Assembly (NCBI GenBank): GCA_036435485.1
Contig: CM071596.1
Span: forward strand, 137,789,001-137,853,000
Direction of reading: 5' to 3'
DNA: 64,000 nt
Source of the DNA: Saposhnikovia divaricata
Taxonomy: Eukaryota; Streptophyta; Magnoliopsida; Apiales; Apiaceae
Shown here: positions 1 through 12,135 of the stretch, piece by piece
Position numbering within the stretch: position 1 is the stretch's first letter
How the letters are laid out: every line of letters starts with the position of its first letter
Position numbers and translations under genes: made by a program
Notes under the pieces: generated by a model
The model's input: only the letters and a program-made list of their open reading frames with translations
Told to the model about the DNA's origin: nothing
Databases searched by the model: none

Positions 1-884
1 CACGTGGATGCTTTATTACATGTTGACGATCGGCTTGAAGACTCGATAAAGTACCCTACTGAGGACCCGAAGGAGGTTCCAGCTAAGGAGGAGAATCCTG
101 TTAAGGATAAAGAGTTTACCCTTGAGGAAAGGAGGGCTGCAGCCAAAAAGACTGTAAGAGTTAAGGTAAAGTGCTCCGAAAAGTGAGCACAAAGACCTGA
201 GGTAATGTTAAGAGAACTAAGGATGCATATTGGACTCATCACCGGACTACCGGATGTAGTACCAGCAAGTAGGACAGATTGAAAGAATTACTTAAAATCT
301 TATATGGGGATAGATAAGGACGTTTAGAGACTTTCATATTAATGAGAAAAGAGTTAGAATGACGCATGATTATCAAAGACATCGATATAGGACGGGGAGC
401 AGAGTCTCCAGGAGCAGTTGAGCTAGAGGCAGCAAGTGCCATATCATTTGATAAATGTATTGGTGTGAAGATTGTCAATGATGATTCTCCATGAGAAGGC
501 AAATTTCATAGGTTATAATTTATGAAACCAAATTGAGATTGTTGAGGTGGTTTTATTCAGGGAAGTGTTCATTTTATGAATGGATCAGCTTAGAAAGTAA
601 AGATAGTAGAAAGTGATGGCCTGATTGGATAAAGTTAGACAAAGAAGTAGTAAGCGAGAAGATGATCTCGTAACCTACAAGAGGAAAAGACTATGGAGTC
701 TTCGATAAACTTGTGATAAGACTACTATTAGAGACTAAGTATAGGTTTATTTCAACTCAGTAAAATGATGAACAAGAAACATTAAATGTACGTGATTCAG
801 AGGAATATTAAATTCTTTCTTTTCCTTGAATGGATTATAGTAGATACCTTAAGTTTATTCCGACACTGAATCATTAATGGATCA

Positions 885-1300
885 GGTGACACGATTAGTG
901 GTTAAGAGGTAATGGAGAATGTTTTAAAGATAAAACCTAAAGGAGCAAGTGTCTGCCAAGTTCTTGAAGTATGAATCCTGGTAAAATGGAGTTCAGTTTT
1001 TAGGACATGATGTCAATAGTGAGTAGTGTTAGTTGACCCCACCGATTTAAAGGCAGTTTCAATTGAGGAAGGCCAACCCCACTAACAAAGGACTAAGAAG
1101 TTTGAATAGACAGAAAAATGTGAGAAAATCTCCCTAGAACTAAAGATAAAATTGGTAATGACCCAGCATTGGCGTTGCCTAAATGGAAAAAAAAAGAAAA
1201 AAAAAAGAAGACCTTGTGATATATTACGATGCGTCTCATACAGATTTAGGTGGTGTGCTTATGCAGCATGGTAGAGTAATTGCGGATGCATTTGGACAGC
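885..1300 (+). pseudogene. RT C-terminal / RNase H N-terminal fragment of element A
   Basis: Broken across frames, the translation shows the end of a gypsy RT: AKFLKYESW, then VQFLGH, then VDP.DLKAV, which is the AKFSKCEFW...QFLGH...VDPAKIEAV stretch of chromovirus RT. It is followed at about 1215-1290 by the RNase H start YYDASHTDLGGVLMQHGRVIA. Stops and frameshifts separate the pieces. The intact equivalent is in element C (residues about 810-950 of its polyprotein). The same stretch with shared defects is at 13240-13665 in element B. Confidence 0.75.
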
Positions 1301-2394
1301 ACGGTTCACCAGATTCGGATGGCTTTGGTAGTGCCAACTTTGTGGAATGATTGACCCAGCGGTAGTGTTCCTTCTAAGACTAGTGTTTAGGTGGACTGAC
1401 CTTTGGTAGTAGCAACTATTAGGACGAATATGCATCAGGCCGATGTGGCATGATTCAGTTAAAACTTTTGATTTTCTTCTATGGGATGTAAATATTTGGT
1501 TTCCTTTCCAGTGGTTAAACTCCCAACTTTATGGCAGTCATACCGTTACTATAACTATTTACAATTCTACCTGCTTGGATGTTCCTAGAACTATTCTCCA
1601 GGTTTCGAAATTGGCCTTCTTAGTATTACCAGCGGGTGGATAGATTGACCAAAATTTCCCTGATTCTGGAGAGAACTTCAACAAATTTTGGCAAACCTTG
1701 TCTTTCTGATTATCAAAAGACGTCCCGGAAGAGAGTTGAAATCGGAGCAAAACCTGTGTATTGGGTAAAGTAGGTGCTATACGGGTTGGTAGACAGACCC
1801 TGATTATTATAATTGATTGTAGAGATGAAATTTGAATTTGAGATTGGATGATAAAAAGGGAAATGTATTCAAGAAACCAGCCGGGCTGAGAAATTCCGGG
1901 ATTGACTTAAATGAAAAGGTTGTTATACCAAGAGTGTTAAGCTCATGCGGCATGTGGGATTGATAAGAGGAATCGAAAGGATGAAAATAAAAGAATAGTG
2001 AATGAAGGGCGGCGGTGCTCGAGTCAAGTGACTACACTACTCTGGTATCTAAGATGGTTCTGTGAAGGAAGCTTACGAGTATGCCGGGGGAAAGCATATA
2101 TGGGAACGTAATCTACCCAGATAAATTACCTTCGTTAAGGTTGACGGAGGCACTATGCCGAGCAATTGCTAGAAAAGTAATACTATTGACTAAGCCCCAG
2201 TGTTGCATATTTTAATACGACTATTTAAGGCCATGAAACGAAAGATCATAAATGGCTAGACTAGCAATGTAAGGATAAAGCAGGGTTGCTTTTAGTTAAG
2301 CGCCGACTGCGAGAACTTTTGGGATATAAAGTAAAGTGATGCATGGGTATATAATGGACCGGATTCTGAGTAAGAATAGAAGCATGATGATCTG

Positions 2395-2510
2395 AGGCAC
2401 TTAGTGTTGGGATAATATAAATACAAAGGTTATAATACAGTCGAGAAAGATGATCAACCTAAGTGTATGGAAGCGGTCAGAGATTGCTCAGTATGCTACC
2501 AAAATTTTGT
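2395..2510 (+). pseudogene. Possible integrase zinc-finger remnant (element A)
   Basis: The translation includes HDDLRHLVLG and then CMEAVRDCSVCYQ, which resembles the C-x2-C half of an integrase HHCC zinc finger (V..C..CQ). The equivalent in B near 14800-14835 reads FMEIVKDCAV. The match is short and lies between two RT-like blocks, so it is only a tentative call. Confidence 0.35.
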
Positions 2511-2732
2511 CTGACGCTAATATCTTCGGTAAGAAGCAATAAGTACTAAGAGATTCACGTTGAACATGACCAATATCTTCAGAACATCCTTGCTACCATT
2601 ACCAAGTTTTGTGAAAAGAGCTGATAGACATATACTATTTTTTTGGAACGTCTTGTAGACTGACATCCATTTCAAAGGAGAGGTTAGCATCAAGCTACCT
2701 ATAGATGATCAAGATAAGAATGATTGAAAAGG

Positions 2733-3180
2733 GACCCTTATTAGGGATATATGATTTGATTGCCAGTTACAGGATGTAGGCATTCTTTGAAAAGAGAATT
2801 GAGGATAGAATATCCATAGTTGAAGACGAACCCTTGGGATACATAGAGGATGACATTGCCCTAATAAAGACATTATGAATCCAGATGATATAAGTTGGAT
2901 TAACCAAAGCAACAATAACCTTTAAGGATTTATTTAAAGGAGTTTCGGGAAGGTACATAGACCGAATTATTATAGGATTGGTTAATGATGTTTTGATAAT
3001 ACCCTATACCTAGAATATATAGGAGGAATCATGAGGATGACCTAAGAAACCTTATAAGGATAAAGGTAATATTCTGAACTTCAAAGTTGAAGTTTGGTAG
3101 GGAATGTATGACATGGTAACGATAATTCCAGATGACGCATGTGTGAAACCAGGACAAAGTATGGATTGAACCAATAAAGG
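2733..3180 (+). pseudogene. Second RT fragment of element A (RT N-terminal and palm)
   Basis: A second, separate RT remnant. In one frame PLLGIYDLIASYR..AFFEKRIEDR matches the PLPRIDDLFDQL..FSKIDLRSGY region, EDDIALIKT matches EEDIPKTAF, and a later stretch reads GLTKATITFKDLFKG then YIDRIIIGLVNDVLI, matching FGLTNAPATFMDLMNRVF..YLDKFVIVFIDDILI. The catalytic FIDD has decayed to LVND. It lies downstream of the RT C-terminal/RNase H fragment at 885-1300, so the domain order is not that of a normal pol. Confidence 0.7.
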
Positions 3181-3325
3181 TTGAGGTTATCATAAAATTA
3201 GAAAGAACTAATAAAAGAAATATCCTGAGTAGGATTAGGAATAAATGTGATGAGGTTCACATGGAAAGGTGGAAGCAATGTATTATGGAAAAGAGACTGA
3301 GTTTAGGGGAGAATGCTTTCACCCT

Positions 3326-3406
3326 GAGTTGGATAAGCCAATTGGCATGATGATGAATGACAAGCAAGTTTACGTGGGTGAATTTCTATGCAAACAAGAT
3401 AGAGAA
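3326..3406 (+). pseudogene. Captured fragment resembling poly(A)-binding protein (RRM2/linker), in element A
   Basis: Within an open stretch of 102 codons (3269-3577) residues 20-46 read ELDKPIGMMMNDKQVYVGEF followed by LCKQDRE. Plant cytoplasmic poly(A)-binding proteins have a very similar segment at the end of RRM2 and the following linker (IDKLNGM.(L/M)NDKQVYVG.F.RKQER). Nothing in gypsy Gag or Pol looks like this. A second copy sits in element B at 16314-16408. The flanking codons do not continue the PABP match, so this is a fragment of roughly 27 residues. The identification is from recognition of the motif and needs a database search. Confidence 0.6.
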
Positions 3407-4653
3407 TATGAGGTTGAAAAGTGCTTAAGTAAACTGCTAGGCTTTCAGTCTTTTACTGAAGATATAGGATTAAAATTTCATCAACTTGTCATAGTTGCGA
3501 TGCTTGAAACTCTTCTACAATTTTATCTGCTTCATTTGATATCTACGTCAAGCTCAAGAAGTATTCATTATGGATAAGGAATAGTGATGATTTTGTCTTC
3601 CTAAACGTTATGATTCGACAATTATGAGACCTGTACGTTTATCTATTCAAGCACTACGTAAACGACAAATGATGGTGATTCAACCATGGGTTACATTAAC
3701 GTAATGATGATCCTTTTGAGAAATCAAATGATAACGACAGTAGAAATGTCGGGACTAAGCCTAAGTTAGAGAAATCGTCCAGGGTTATTTCGGATGGTTT
3801 GATGTTGGGAATGACGTGATATTTGAAATAGATGATTAGACTATGAAGGTTTATAGAGCGATTATGGTAGAAATAGACACCAAGTGACTGATAGAAATGA
3901 ATATAAATTTGAGGATCAACAAGGGAGTTAGATATGTGAACTCCTGAGAGGCCCCAGCAATGAGATAAGAAAAGTATGAAATGGACATTGCAAAGTCGTC
4001 GGTCACAACGGGAAGTTGGAATTGAAAGCACAGACGACATACAAATTAACCCCCTTAGGGAGAGAGAAGTCGAGGAAATTGGAACAAATTGATTGAGTAC
4101 TAAGGAGACTTATGGAACGAGAAATTGAGAATTTAGATGGTTGAACAGAGGAAAGTTTGACCCCAAGGATGTGATTGATAAAGAAAAGATTGGGAAAATA
4201 ATTATGAAATGTGAATCAAGGAATGTTATGAATGGATTGATGAATGGGTTTTTGAACGAACCCTCGAGATGACAACCTGATAGTGTTATTATTATAAACA
4301 TGAAAGAGCTAGTAACGAAATATGGGATGTCAGTAATTATGGTGTCAAAGGAGAAATCTAAGATTTAACCAGAAAGGTTGAAAGGTGTTTCAGGAGCAAG
4401 TGTTGCTGAAATTGGACAAGAACCTAGTTCATAGAATGATGGACAGAGCAACGAGGATGCGTCGACACGTGAAATTACGATAACTTAGTGTTTAATACGA
4501 ATGCGATTATCTTTCTTCCTTGATAAACCTCTATAGTTCGGAGGGAAATTCTAAGTATGATATCTTACAATCATGAAAATTTTCTAAACTTCTTTGGAAT
4601 TCTTTTCTTTTCTTCTCTCTTGTTCATCTTCTTTTTGAATTGAGAAGAACAAC

Positions 4654-4670
4654 CCTTTAAGGAGGGGAGG
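4654..4670 (+). other. Extra polypurine-tract-like sequence, element A
   Basis: CTTTAAGGAGGGGAGG lies 509 bp before the end of the real PPT at 5179. Element B has the same sequence at the same distance before its PPT (17365-17380). It could be an internal plus-strand primer or the relic of an older element end. Confidence 0.45.
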
Positions 4671-5161
4671 TACTGCTAAGTGACTATCTGTCTGTGTGAT
4701 AGAGGTCTAAGTAGAATACCACTAATTTTTTAATTGCTTGCCAAGTACTAAAGGCTGGCCCCCTTCTGTACTAACTATGCAATATGACAAATGCTCATGG
4801 ATCATAGTGATCACTCAATAAATTCTGCTATTCCTATATACATATTGATCGAGATTGCGAAGATTAAAGCGATTAGGAACATAGTACGAATAAGGTTATC
4901 TCCGAACTCACGGCGCGATAGTGATACCAAAGTCATTGCAGATACCAATAAGAATAAAGAGCATATGATTGAGTAAGAGCACAACTCGGATAGGGTGCTG
5001 TACGAAAAGTAGCAGAGTCGAGGGAAAAGGATAAAATGTGTATTGAAGCACTAGCAGGTGTGCTGAGTAAAGATGGGAATGCTAAGAATAAACCGGGGAA
5101 CTGGAAAACGAAATGACAAACAAGCATCCGAGTGTTTCCTACCTGATACCGGGACGGAATC

Positions 5162-5179
5162 CTTTTAAAGAGGGGAGAC
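5162..5179 (+). other. Polypurine tract of element A
   Basis: CTTTTAAAGAGGGGAGAC directly precedes the LTR start TGTAAGAACC. A purine-rich run at this position primes plus-strand DNA synthesis in LTR retrotransposons. The intact equivalent in B is at 17873-17889. Confidence 0.8.
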
Positions 5180-7662
5180 TGTAAGAACCCATATTTTTGG
5201 TACTAATTAAAACTTTTTATTATGTATTGGAGTACGAATGTATCAATGGGTTAATAGATGGATATTGAATGAATTGGATTCAAATGTTTATGTGTCATGA
5301 ACAATGTAATTGATTGAAGATGTAGATAAGAATAATCTATCGTCGAGGAAGTAAGATATGATATACAAACCGAGGAAGTATTCTCATGTCATCCAAATCG
5401 ATATCTAAGATAAGTTAAGTAACTCCGTAAAAAGGAATAAGGAACGTTCAGGAAAGCGCGAGAAAATTTTTCTGATGATAAGGATTAAATAAGGAATGAG
5501 TAATGAATAGTGTTTTCGATGAAAATTGGAATATTATTAGATGACACTATATAAAAGTATCCAGAATAGATTTCTGAGTTCGAATCGATGATCAGTTGAC
5601 GAAATAAGTGTGTGTAAACGATATCAGATTCAGAAAAATAGCACTTTTATTTTCTCCAAGATTTCACTGGACACTGAAGGATTTAAGGAGATAATGAAAA
5701 GACTTAAGGAATTTAAATTCAAGGATTATAAAGGAGGATTAAAGATAGTAGTATAGATATTAAGAAGGTTTCCGGTAAAACCTTAATGAGAAATGCTTGA
5801 GAGATTCCTCTGAACGATCAATGAAATTGAGCAATAGCCGGGCAAAGAAACAAGCAGAGAACCAAGAGATGAACATGTGCAAATTGGTGGGGGAATAAGA
5901 AACTAAGGTGATCAAAGGGAAAGTCAACAAACAGTGAATGGTGTAGTTGCACTTTGCCAAAAAAATGGAGTTTCATGTTTCTAGCCAACCACTTGGCCAA
6001 ATCAAGGGGTAACACATGGACTAATGGATGAGTAACAACACAAAAGGAGAGGATGCCTCCAAATATAGATAGATATTACATGAATTAAGTCATTACACAT
6101 AACAAAACACAAAGAAAACTCCATCTCTCCATTTCTCAACAAACTGTCCAGCAGAACCAACCCTCAAAGCAAAATTTATATCTCCATTTATATCCATGAT
6201 AAAATCACCAAATTTTAACCACAACCTCTCCACTCCATGGGCAATATTCTCCCAAACTTTCATGGCATTCTAATGAGTGTAGCCTAGTTAAATCTCCTCC
6301 CCAAGTTGAAGAAGCAAACTGTCCTGGTGCTTGACAGTTTCTGGGACGATTTTCAACCAGACTTATCTCCTTCATTACTCAATGGAATTTGGAGTTCTTT
6401 AGCTTGTTGGAAATCTGGTTAGATTCTCTACAACTCTCCTTTAGAAGTCTTGATCAGAAAACCTCGGTAAGGCCCTGGTTTTGCATGATCTTTCCACTGA
6501 GTTATAGCAGATCCAAAAATCACTTAAAATGTTCTTGATGTTTCTTGCTAGTTTAAGGTTGTAAGGAGTTCTAAGGACTAGATCAAGGCTTGTTAGACTC
6601 ATATACACACCAAGGAAGGTATAACTCTCTTGAAACCCTAGATCTTGTTTCGAGTTTTAAGCACGCTCTTGGTGTTTTAAGATTAGTTGTGATATTAGTG
6701 TATTATAAGCATGATTATGTAGTGATTAATTGATTTAAGAGATGTGATGATCATGATTGGTAAAGTAGATGATCTTGGACAGTTGGGAATAAATAATATG
6801 TGTATAAGTTGTATAGATGCCCGGTGTGGCTTGGTGTTGATGGATTGATTTTTGGAACGTTCGATTTATAGCCATTATAATGCTGAAATTTCGTTAATCA
6901 TTGAAAACCGTGCATCATAGTAGGTCTAATGATCAAAACTGGCTAAGTATATAACATACCCTTGTAGACCTTGAGTCGTAGATGATTTTGGAAAAAGAAT
7001 CGAATCAAACGGACTTACGGTTTAGGATTTATGGCCGATTTACTAAAAGTAGTTCGAAACCGTAAATGAAAGTTCGTAACTGAAATTGAACCCTCGTAAA
7101 TTATGAAAGTTAGTAACAAATCATGGTAATTAAATATTAGAGGTCATAAGGAAGATGTGAAAGAAAACTACATGTCGATCGGATCATTTTTCGATTTTAT
7201 AAATATGTTCGAGTCAAGGTTAAATACGAACGAACCCCTAAAACGAATACTTGGTTTAACTTTGGAAAAACCACTTAGAAAACGGGCGATAAAACTCGAG
7301 ATAAAATCTTGGTTCATAAGCGATCGACCCTAGAACTTATATGAATTAAGTATATATCAAGTGTAAGTATAACGATGAGCCGTAATAATGAACAAATGTC
7401 GGGTCGAATCGAGGTTAATTAGAGTACACGAAAAGGGTGCATAACGAGATACTTCAAAAATCGTGTTTCGACTTAAGTTAAGTTATACTTAGCTTTTTAA
7501 AAAGAAAAGTGTTACGTTATTAATCTCCAATATTCTGATTGTTTATAAATCACCGAGCAGACCCAGAGCACACTACCTCTACCCACACCCGACTACCAGG
7601 CAAGTTTCAAATCCTTTTAAGGCTGTTGTTGTGAATATATATATGCTTTCTGTTATACATAT
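5180..7662 (+). mobile_element. LTR1: truncated 3' LTR of element A
   Basis: Starts TGTAAGAACC after the PPT and aligns with the first 2.4 kb of the LTRs of element B, with clear divergence. It stops at ...TATACATAT exactly where the next LTR starts with TGTAAGAACC (7663), so B most likely inserted here; the candidate left target copy is CATAT (7658-7662). The right-hand partner cannot be checked because the 3' end of B is lost. No gene is visible in this stretch. Confidence 0.8.
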
Positions 7663-10289
7663 TGTAAGAACCCTGATATTTGGTAGGAATTAAAACTTTT
7701 ATGATGGAATGGATATGGATTTCAATATTTATATGTCATGAAGAATGCAATGGGTTGACAACTTAAGTAAGAATATCTATCGTCAAGAAAGTAGGATATG
7801 GCATACAAACGGAGGAAGTATTCTCATGTCATCCAAATCGATATCTAGTATAAGTCCAGTGGTTCCGTAAAAGGGTTAAGGAACGCTCGGGAAAACACAA
7901 AGACATTTTTCTAATTATAAAGAATAAAGGGAGAATAAGTGATGAATATTGTTTTTGGTGGAAATAGGAATATTATTAGACGACGCTAAGTAGAAGTATT
8001 CAGAACGGATTTCCGAGTTCGTATTAATGATCTAGGGGCGAAATAATTGTATGTAAACGACATCAAATTCAGAAAAATAGCATTTTTATTTTCCCCGAGA
8101 TTTCCCTGGACACTGAAAGACTTAAGGGATTATTGAAAAGATTTAAGGAATATGGATTTAAGAATTATTAAAGGAGGATTGAGAATGGAGGTATAAATAT
8201 TAAGAAGGTTTCCGGTAAAACCCTAACTAGAAGTCCTTGAGTTATTCCTCCGAACGATCAGTGAAATTGAGCAATAACCGGACAAAGAAACAAGCAGAGA
8301 ACCAAGGTACATGCATGCGCTAGTGGATAAGAGCAAGTAACTAAGTAGTTACATGAGCAACTAGCATACTTAGAGAATTAAACCAAGTACTTAACTTCGT
8401 CACCTCATCTCACCACAAAACACCAACACTTGGCAAGGATGATGCACTAGACGACTTAAGCACTTTATTAATGAAGATATTATCACAAAAATGCAAGAGG
8501 ACAAAGCAAAGCAAGGCAAACACTTTTCTTTCTTTTCTCCTCATTTTCCAGTAGATCAGATTTTTCAGAGCAGGGGTCTTTACGATTTTTTTTAGCCCGG
8601 TTCTACTCATCTAAAAATCATGAAAAACATCACGAAGCTTCTACACATCAAGATGAAGTTGTGGATTTAATTTCATAATTTTTAAAGATCGTTTGAATGG
8701 TCAAATAAATTTGAGAAAATCGCTCTGTTTTTCCCCTTGAAGAAACCACTTCGGATTTTTAGAGTTTTAAGGTTTAAAAATCCAACTTCCCACCATTGTT
8801 TGATCTTGAAACTTTTATTGTAAGTCTTATATTTCATAAAAGTATTCTCCTAGAAATCTTACCTCCAATCTCCATGTTTTCCATTTTCAAATAAATCATC
8901 CAAGGTGAGGATGAATAGTGTTCTTCATGAATTAACTTTGTTTTCTTGATTTCTTTGATTGATCTAAGCTAGCTTAGGCCACACAAGGACTAGATCAAGG
9001 CTTAGTAATGCTCTAGAACTCTCCAAGGAAGGTATATCTCATCAAAACCATAGCCCTTACTTTAAGTTTATGGATGTTCTTGGTGATTGTTAGTTAAGTT
9101 ATGATTATGGTGTTATAACTAGCATGATTATGAGATTGATTTAGTGATTTAAGAAATAATGAACATGTTTGTAAAGAGGCATGTTCAGACTTGTTGAGAT
9201 GCATATTATGTGTATGAGATGTATGGTATGCTCGGTGTGGCTTGGTTTGATTGTGGTAAATTTGGAAACGTCCGATTTATAGCCGTCATAATGCCAAATT
9301 TTTGTTAACCCTTAAAAACTGAGTTCGACAGTGGCCATTATTTCCTGACCTGGATGATTATATGACATGTCCTTGTAGATCTCGAGTCATAGATCGTTTT
9401 GGCGAAATAATCGAAACAAACGGACTTACAGTTTAGGAATTATGGCCGATTTACTAAAAGTCATTCGAAACCGTAAGTACGAGTTCGTTATTAAAATTGA
9501 ACCCCTGTAAAATATGTAAGTCAGTGGCGAATCATGGTAATTAAATATTAGAGATCATAAGGAAGGTGTGAGAGAATACCTCATGTTAAAAAGATCGTTT
9601 TTTGATTTTATAAAAATATTTGAATTAGGGTTAAATACGAATGGACCCATAAAAAGAATAAGTGGTTATAACTTTGGAAAATCACTTAGATAACGATCGA
9701 TAAATCTCGAGGTATAATCTTTCAACCTTAGAACTTACATGGATTAAGTACCTACCAAGTGTAAGTGTAATGACATGCCTTAATAGCGAACCAATATCGG
9801 GTTATAATGGTGTTAGTAAGAGTTATACCAAAGAATGTATAACGGGATAACTTGAAAACGTGTTTTAGCCTAAGTCAAGTTTATACTTAGCCTTTTAAAA
9901 AGCGTAATTGATTAATCTCAAATATCCTGATTGTTTAGAGATCACATGCGAAACCAGGACACACTACCTCTACCCACACCCGACTACCAGGCAAGTCTTC
10001 AATCAATTTGAAGCTGTTGTTGTGATAATATATATATGATTTGATGTTATTATACATATGCCATTGCATGCATGCCTACTTTCAAAATTTATATTGTGAT
10101 ACTTGTTCCCTGAATTGATATTGGCTTATAAGTTAGGTACAAGATATATAATTATAAGCCGGATATTGCTAAGACCCTTAGTGAAGGCATATGATCTCAT
10201 TCTTTTAATAAAGACCGGGAGTCTGTATTTTGTAATACAGAGATAGTCATGGAAACCCGGAGGGATTCCAGTGAAAGATTATTTGAGGG

Positions 10290-10720
10290 ATGTTATTTAT
10301 GAATATTATTTATATTTCCATAAGTATTAAGTACTTGGAAATTATTAAGGAATGTTATTTGAATACTCATTCGAGATTATTTATTTAACGAATATTATTT
10401 TGAATATTCATTTGAGGCTATTGATTTAGATGAATATTATTTTGGAATATTCATTCGAAGTTATTTATTGAGTGAATATTATTTTTAATATTCATTCGAG
10501 CTTTATTTATTTAAATTAATATTATTTTGAATATTCATTTGATTTTAATTTTTTATTTTCGAATATTCATTTGAGCTTATTTACTTAACGAATATTATCT
10601 TGGATATTCATTTAAGGTTTTAATTATTCTCTTGGATATTATTTCGAATATTTATTCGAGGACTTATTTATTTAATGAATATTTTATATACACCTATTCG
10701 AGGGTTAATCATGAGAAGTA
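10290..10720 (+). repeat. Degenerate AT-rich tandem array in LTR2
   Basis: A unit of about 40 bp is repeated roughly ten times with variation. Each carries a GAATATTATTTTGAATATTC core followed by ATTCGAG and TTATTTATTTA. The GAATATTC core is itself a palindrome. The same array occurs in LTR3 and LTR4. Confidence 0.75.
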
Positions 10721-11339
10721 TTTATATTAAGAATATTCTTGAACTATTTCTGGTTTATTAAATATTCTTTGAATATTTATTTAATTCTTTCAACTAGTTC
10801 TAAAATGAGATATTTTATTCAAAAATATCCTTGATATTCAAATACTATGTAAAGTATCTCTGAGTCGTATTATTATTATTTTTATCAAGGAAGGTTCTCA
10901 AAAAACTCCATTCTTCATTCGAATCTATCTTCTAAAATATAAGGGAACCTTGCTTGAGAGATGTTATTTCTTTGACTGCTCGGTCATACACTTGTTAAAC
11001 TACCCTTTTCACTCACATCTCGATTCTTTTCAAACATCGATATGAGTCTTTTTGGTTACCTCCTCAATACTCGAGGGGTAAGATCGATGGAACAAGTTTA
11101 TATCCATTAACAAGCAATAGCTTGGGAAATATTGGTAAATTTTCCTTTCCAACTAGATATGACTACTTTGTGGAGTCTTATCAACAAGTATTATACTCGG
11201 GGAAAGGGGGACGAACTTTACGTTTCAGAGTCATGGATGTTATTCGAACTAGGTGCCGTGTAAGTGGCCGAGTGGCGTCGGTCCAGCAAAGGCCCAACCG
11301 TTGGCCGGGGGGTTCCAGAGGGCGGTAGACAAGTAACAT

Positions 11340-11353
11340 GCGACTGATCATCG
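11340..11353 (+). promoter_or_regulatory. Conserved LTR motif GCGACTGATCATCG (LTR2)
   Basis: The same 14-mer occurs in LTR3, LTR4, the inverted LTR H and the unrelated-looking LTR E. The companion element CTTCTACCGGTAG that precedes it in the other LTRs is missing here because of a deletion of about 45 bp. Function is unknown; conservation across families suggests a cis-acting role. Confidence 0.5.
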
Positions 11354-12123
11354 TAAATGTTATGTCTTCTGGCGCGTCAATGCTCCCGGATTAGTTCATT
11401 TTCTCAGAGTTGGAAAGTTTCTGCAACATTATCATTGTTGGCAGGGTTGAAAAGTGTTTGAAACTGGAATTGCAATATTTTTCCTGCAAGTTCCTCTTTT
11501 ATGATAAATGATAATATCTTGCTTATCTTTGACATTGCAGATATTTCCACGGATTCTATATGTTGAGTTACCTTGTAACTTCATCGTTTACATTATACTA
11601 GCACTATCTTCGTTAATGCATGGCATATGGTTTCAAAAATATTTCAGAACTGTCATATATTATTGTTCAGTCACATATTATTTTTGGTGGGCTATTTCTC
11701 ACCCTTGCTTTATTTATTATATCACAACAACATCTAGATCTGATGGCCAGCGTAAGGCGCACTCGGTGCAAGCAGGGACTGCAGTCATAGGGTTGTCTAC
11801 TGATGTCATGGACGGCATTGCTGAGGTAGAAGCAACCAGTAGGCTAGACTGTCAGCTTTTGGTTTATCAGATGTATTTACTTCTATGACATATGTAAACG
11901 GATGGCAAAGAGTATGTAATTCTTTTGGGTTATAAGAACACAAAACTTGTGATTAATAATAATTGTTGGTTACTCTGATTTCATCTTTGGGACTATAACG
12001 GGTGTGTTTTATGTTGTTGTTTTGGGTCACAAGGTTGTAAGTTAATTTATGTTGATGTTGTGGATGGAAATTAAGACCGTGACGACTGGATCCCCGACCC
12101 TGGATCTGGGGCTATTACAGAAA

Positions 12124-12135
12124 TGGTATCAGAGC
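12124..12135 (+). other. Primer binding site of element B (tRNA-iMet)
   Basis: TGGTATCAGAGC, complementary to the 3' end of plant initiator methionine tRNA, lies four bases after the LTR end. This is the standard minus-strand primer site and fixes the + orientation of B. Confidence 0.9.

Larger units (their letters stand above)
1..5179 (+). mobile_element. Element A: decayed internal region of a long-LTR Ty3/gypsy element (5' end outside window)
   Basis: This is the inside of a gypsy retrotransposon that has lost all long reading frames. Orientation is set by a polypurine tract directly before an LTR start at 5180. Fragments of reverse transcriptase, RNase H and an integrase-like zinc finger can be read in short, frame-shifted stretches. 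The whole region aligns with the inside of element B (12340-17889), so the two are copies of one family. The first 60 codons are open (4-186) and match B at about 12345-12530; they may be a gag remnant, but I do not recognise them. No protein could be made from this copy. Confidence 0.85.
7663..12119 (+). mobile_element. LTR2: complete 5' LTR of element B (4457 bp)
   Basis: Begins TGTAAGAACC and ends GGGGCTATTACA, four bases before a tRNA-iMet primer site, so this is a complete 5' LTR. Its length is unusual and typical of the longest plant gypsy LTRs. It includes an AT-rich array of GAATATTC-type units (10290-10720), and a conserved GCGACTGATCATCG motif (11340-11353). Compared with LTR3 it lacks about 45 bp just upstream of that motif. 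It differs from LTR3 by a few percent in the stretches I compared, so the insertion is old. Confidence 0.9.

Noticed and set aside
10290..10720. CRISPR-like array
   Set aside because: Units are contiguous, diverged and AT-rich without unique spacers, and the context is a plant LTR.
11508..11888. 126-codon + ORF in LTR2
   Set aside because: The related LTR4 stretch (24073-24309) keeps only a diverged partial frame. The sequence is LTR end and its hydrophobic content follows from T-rich DNA.
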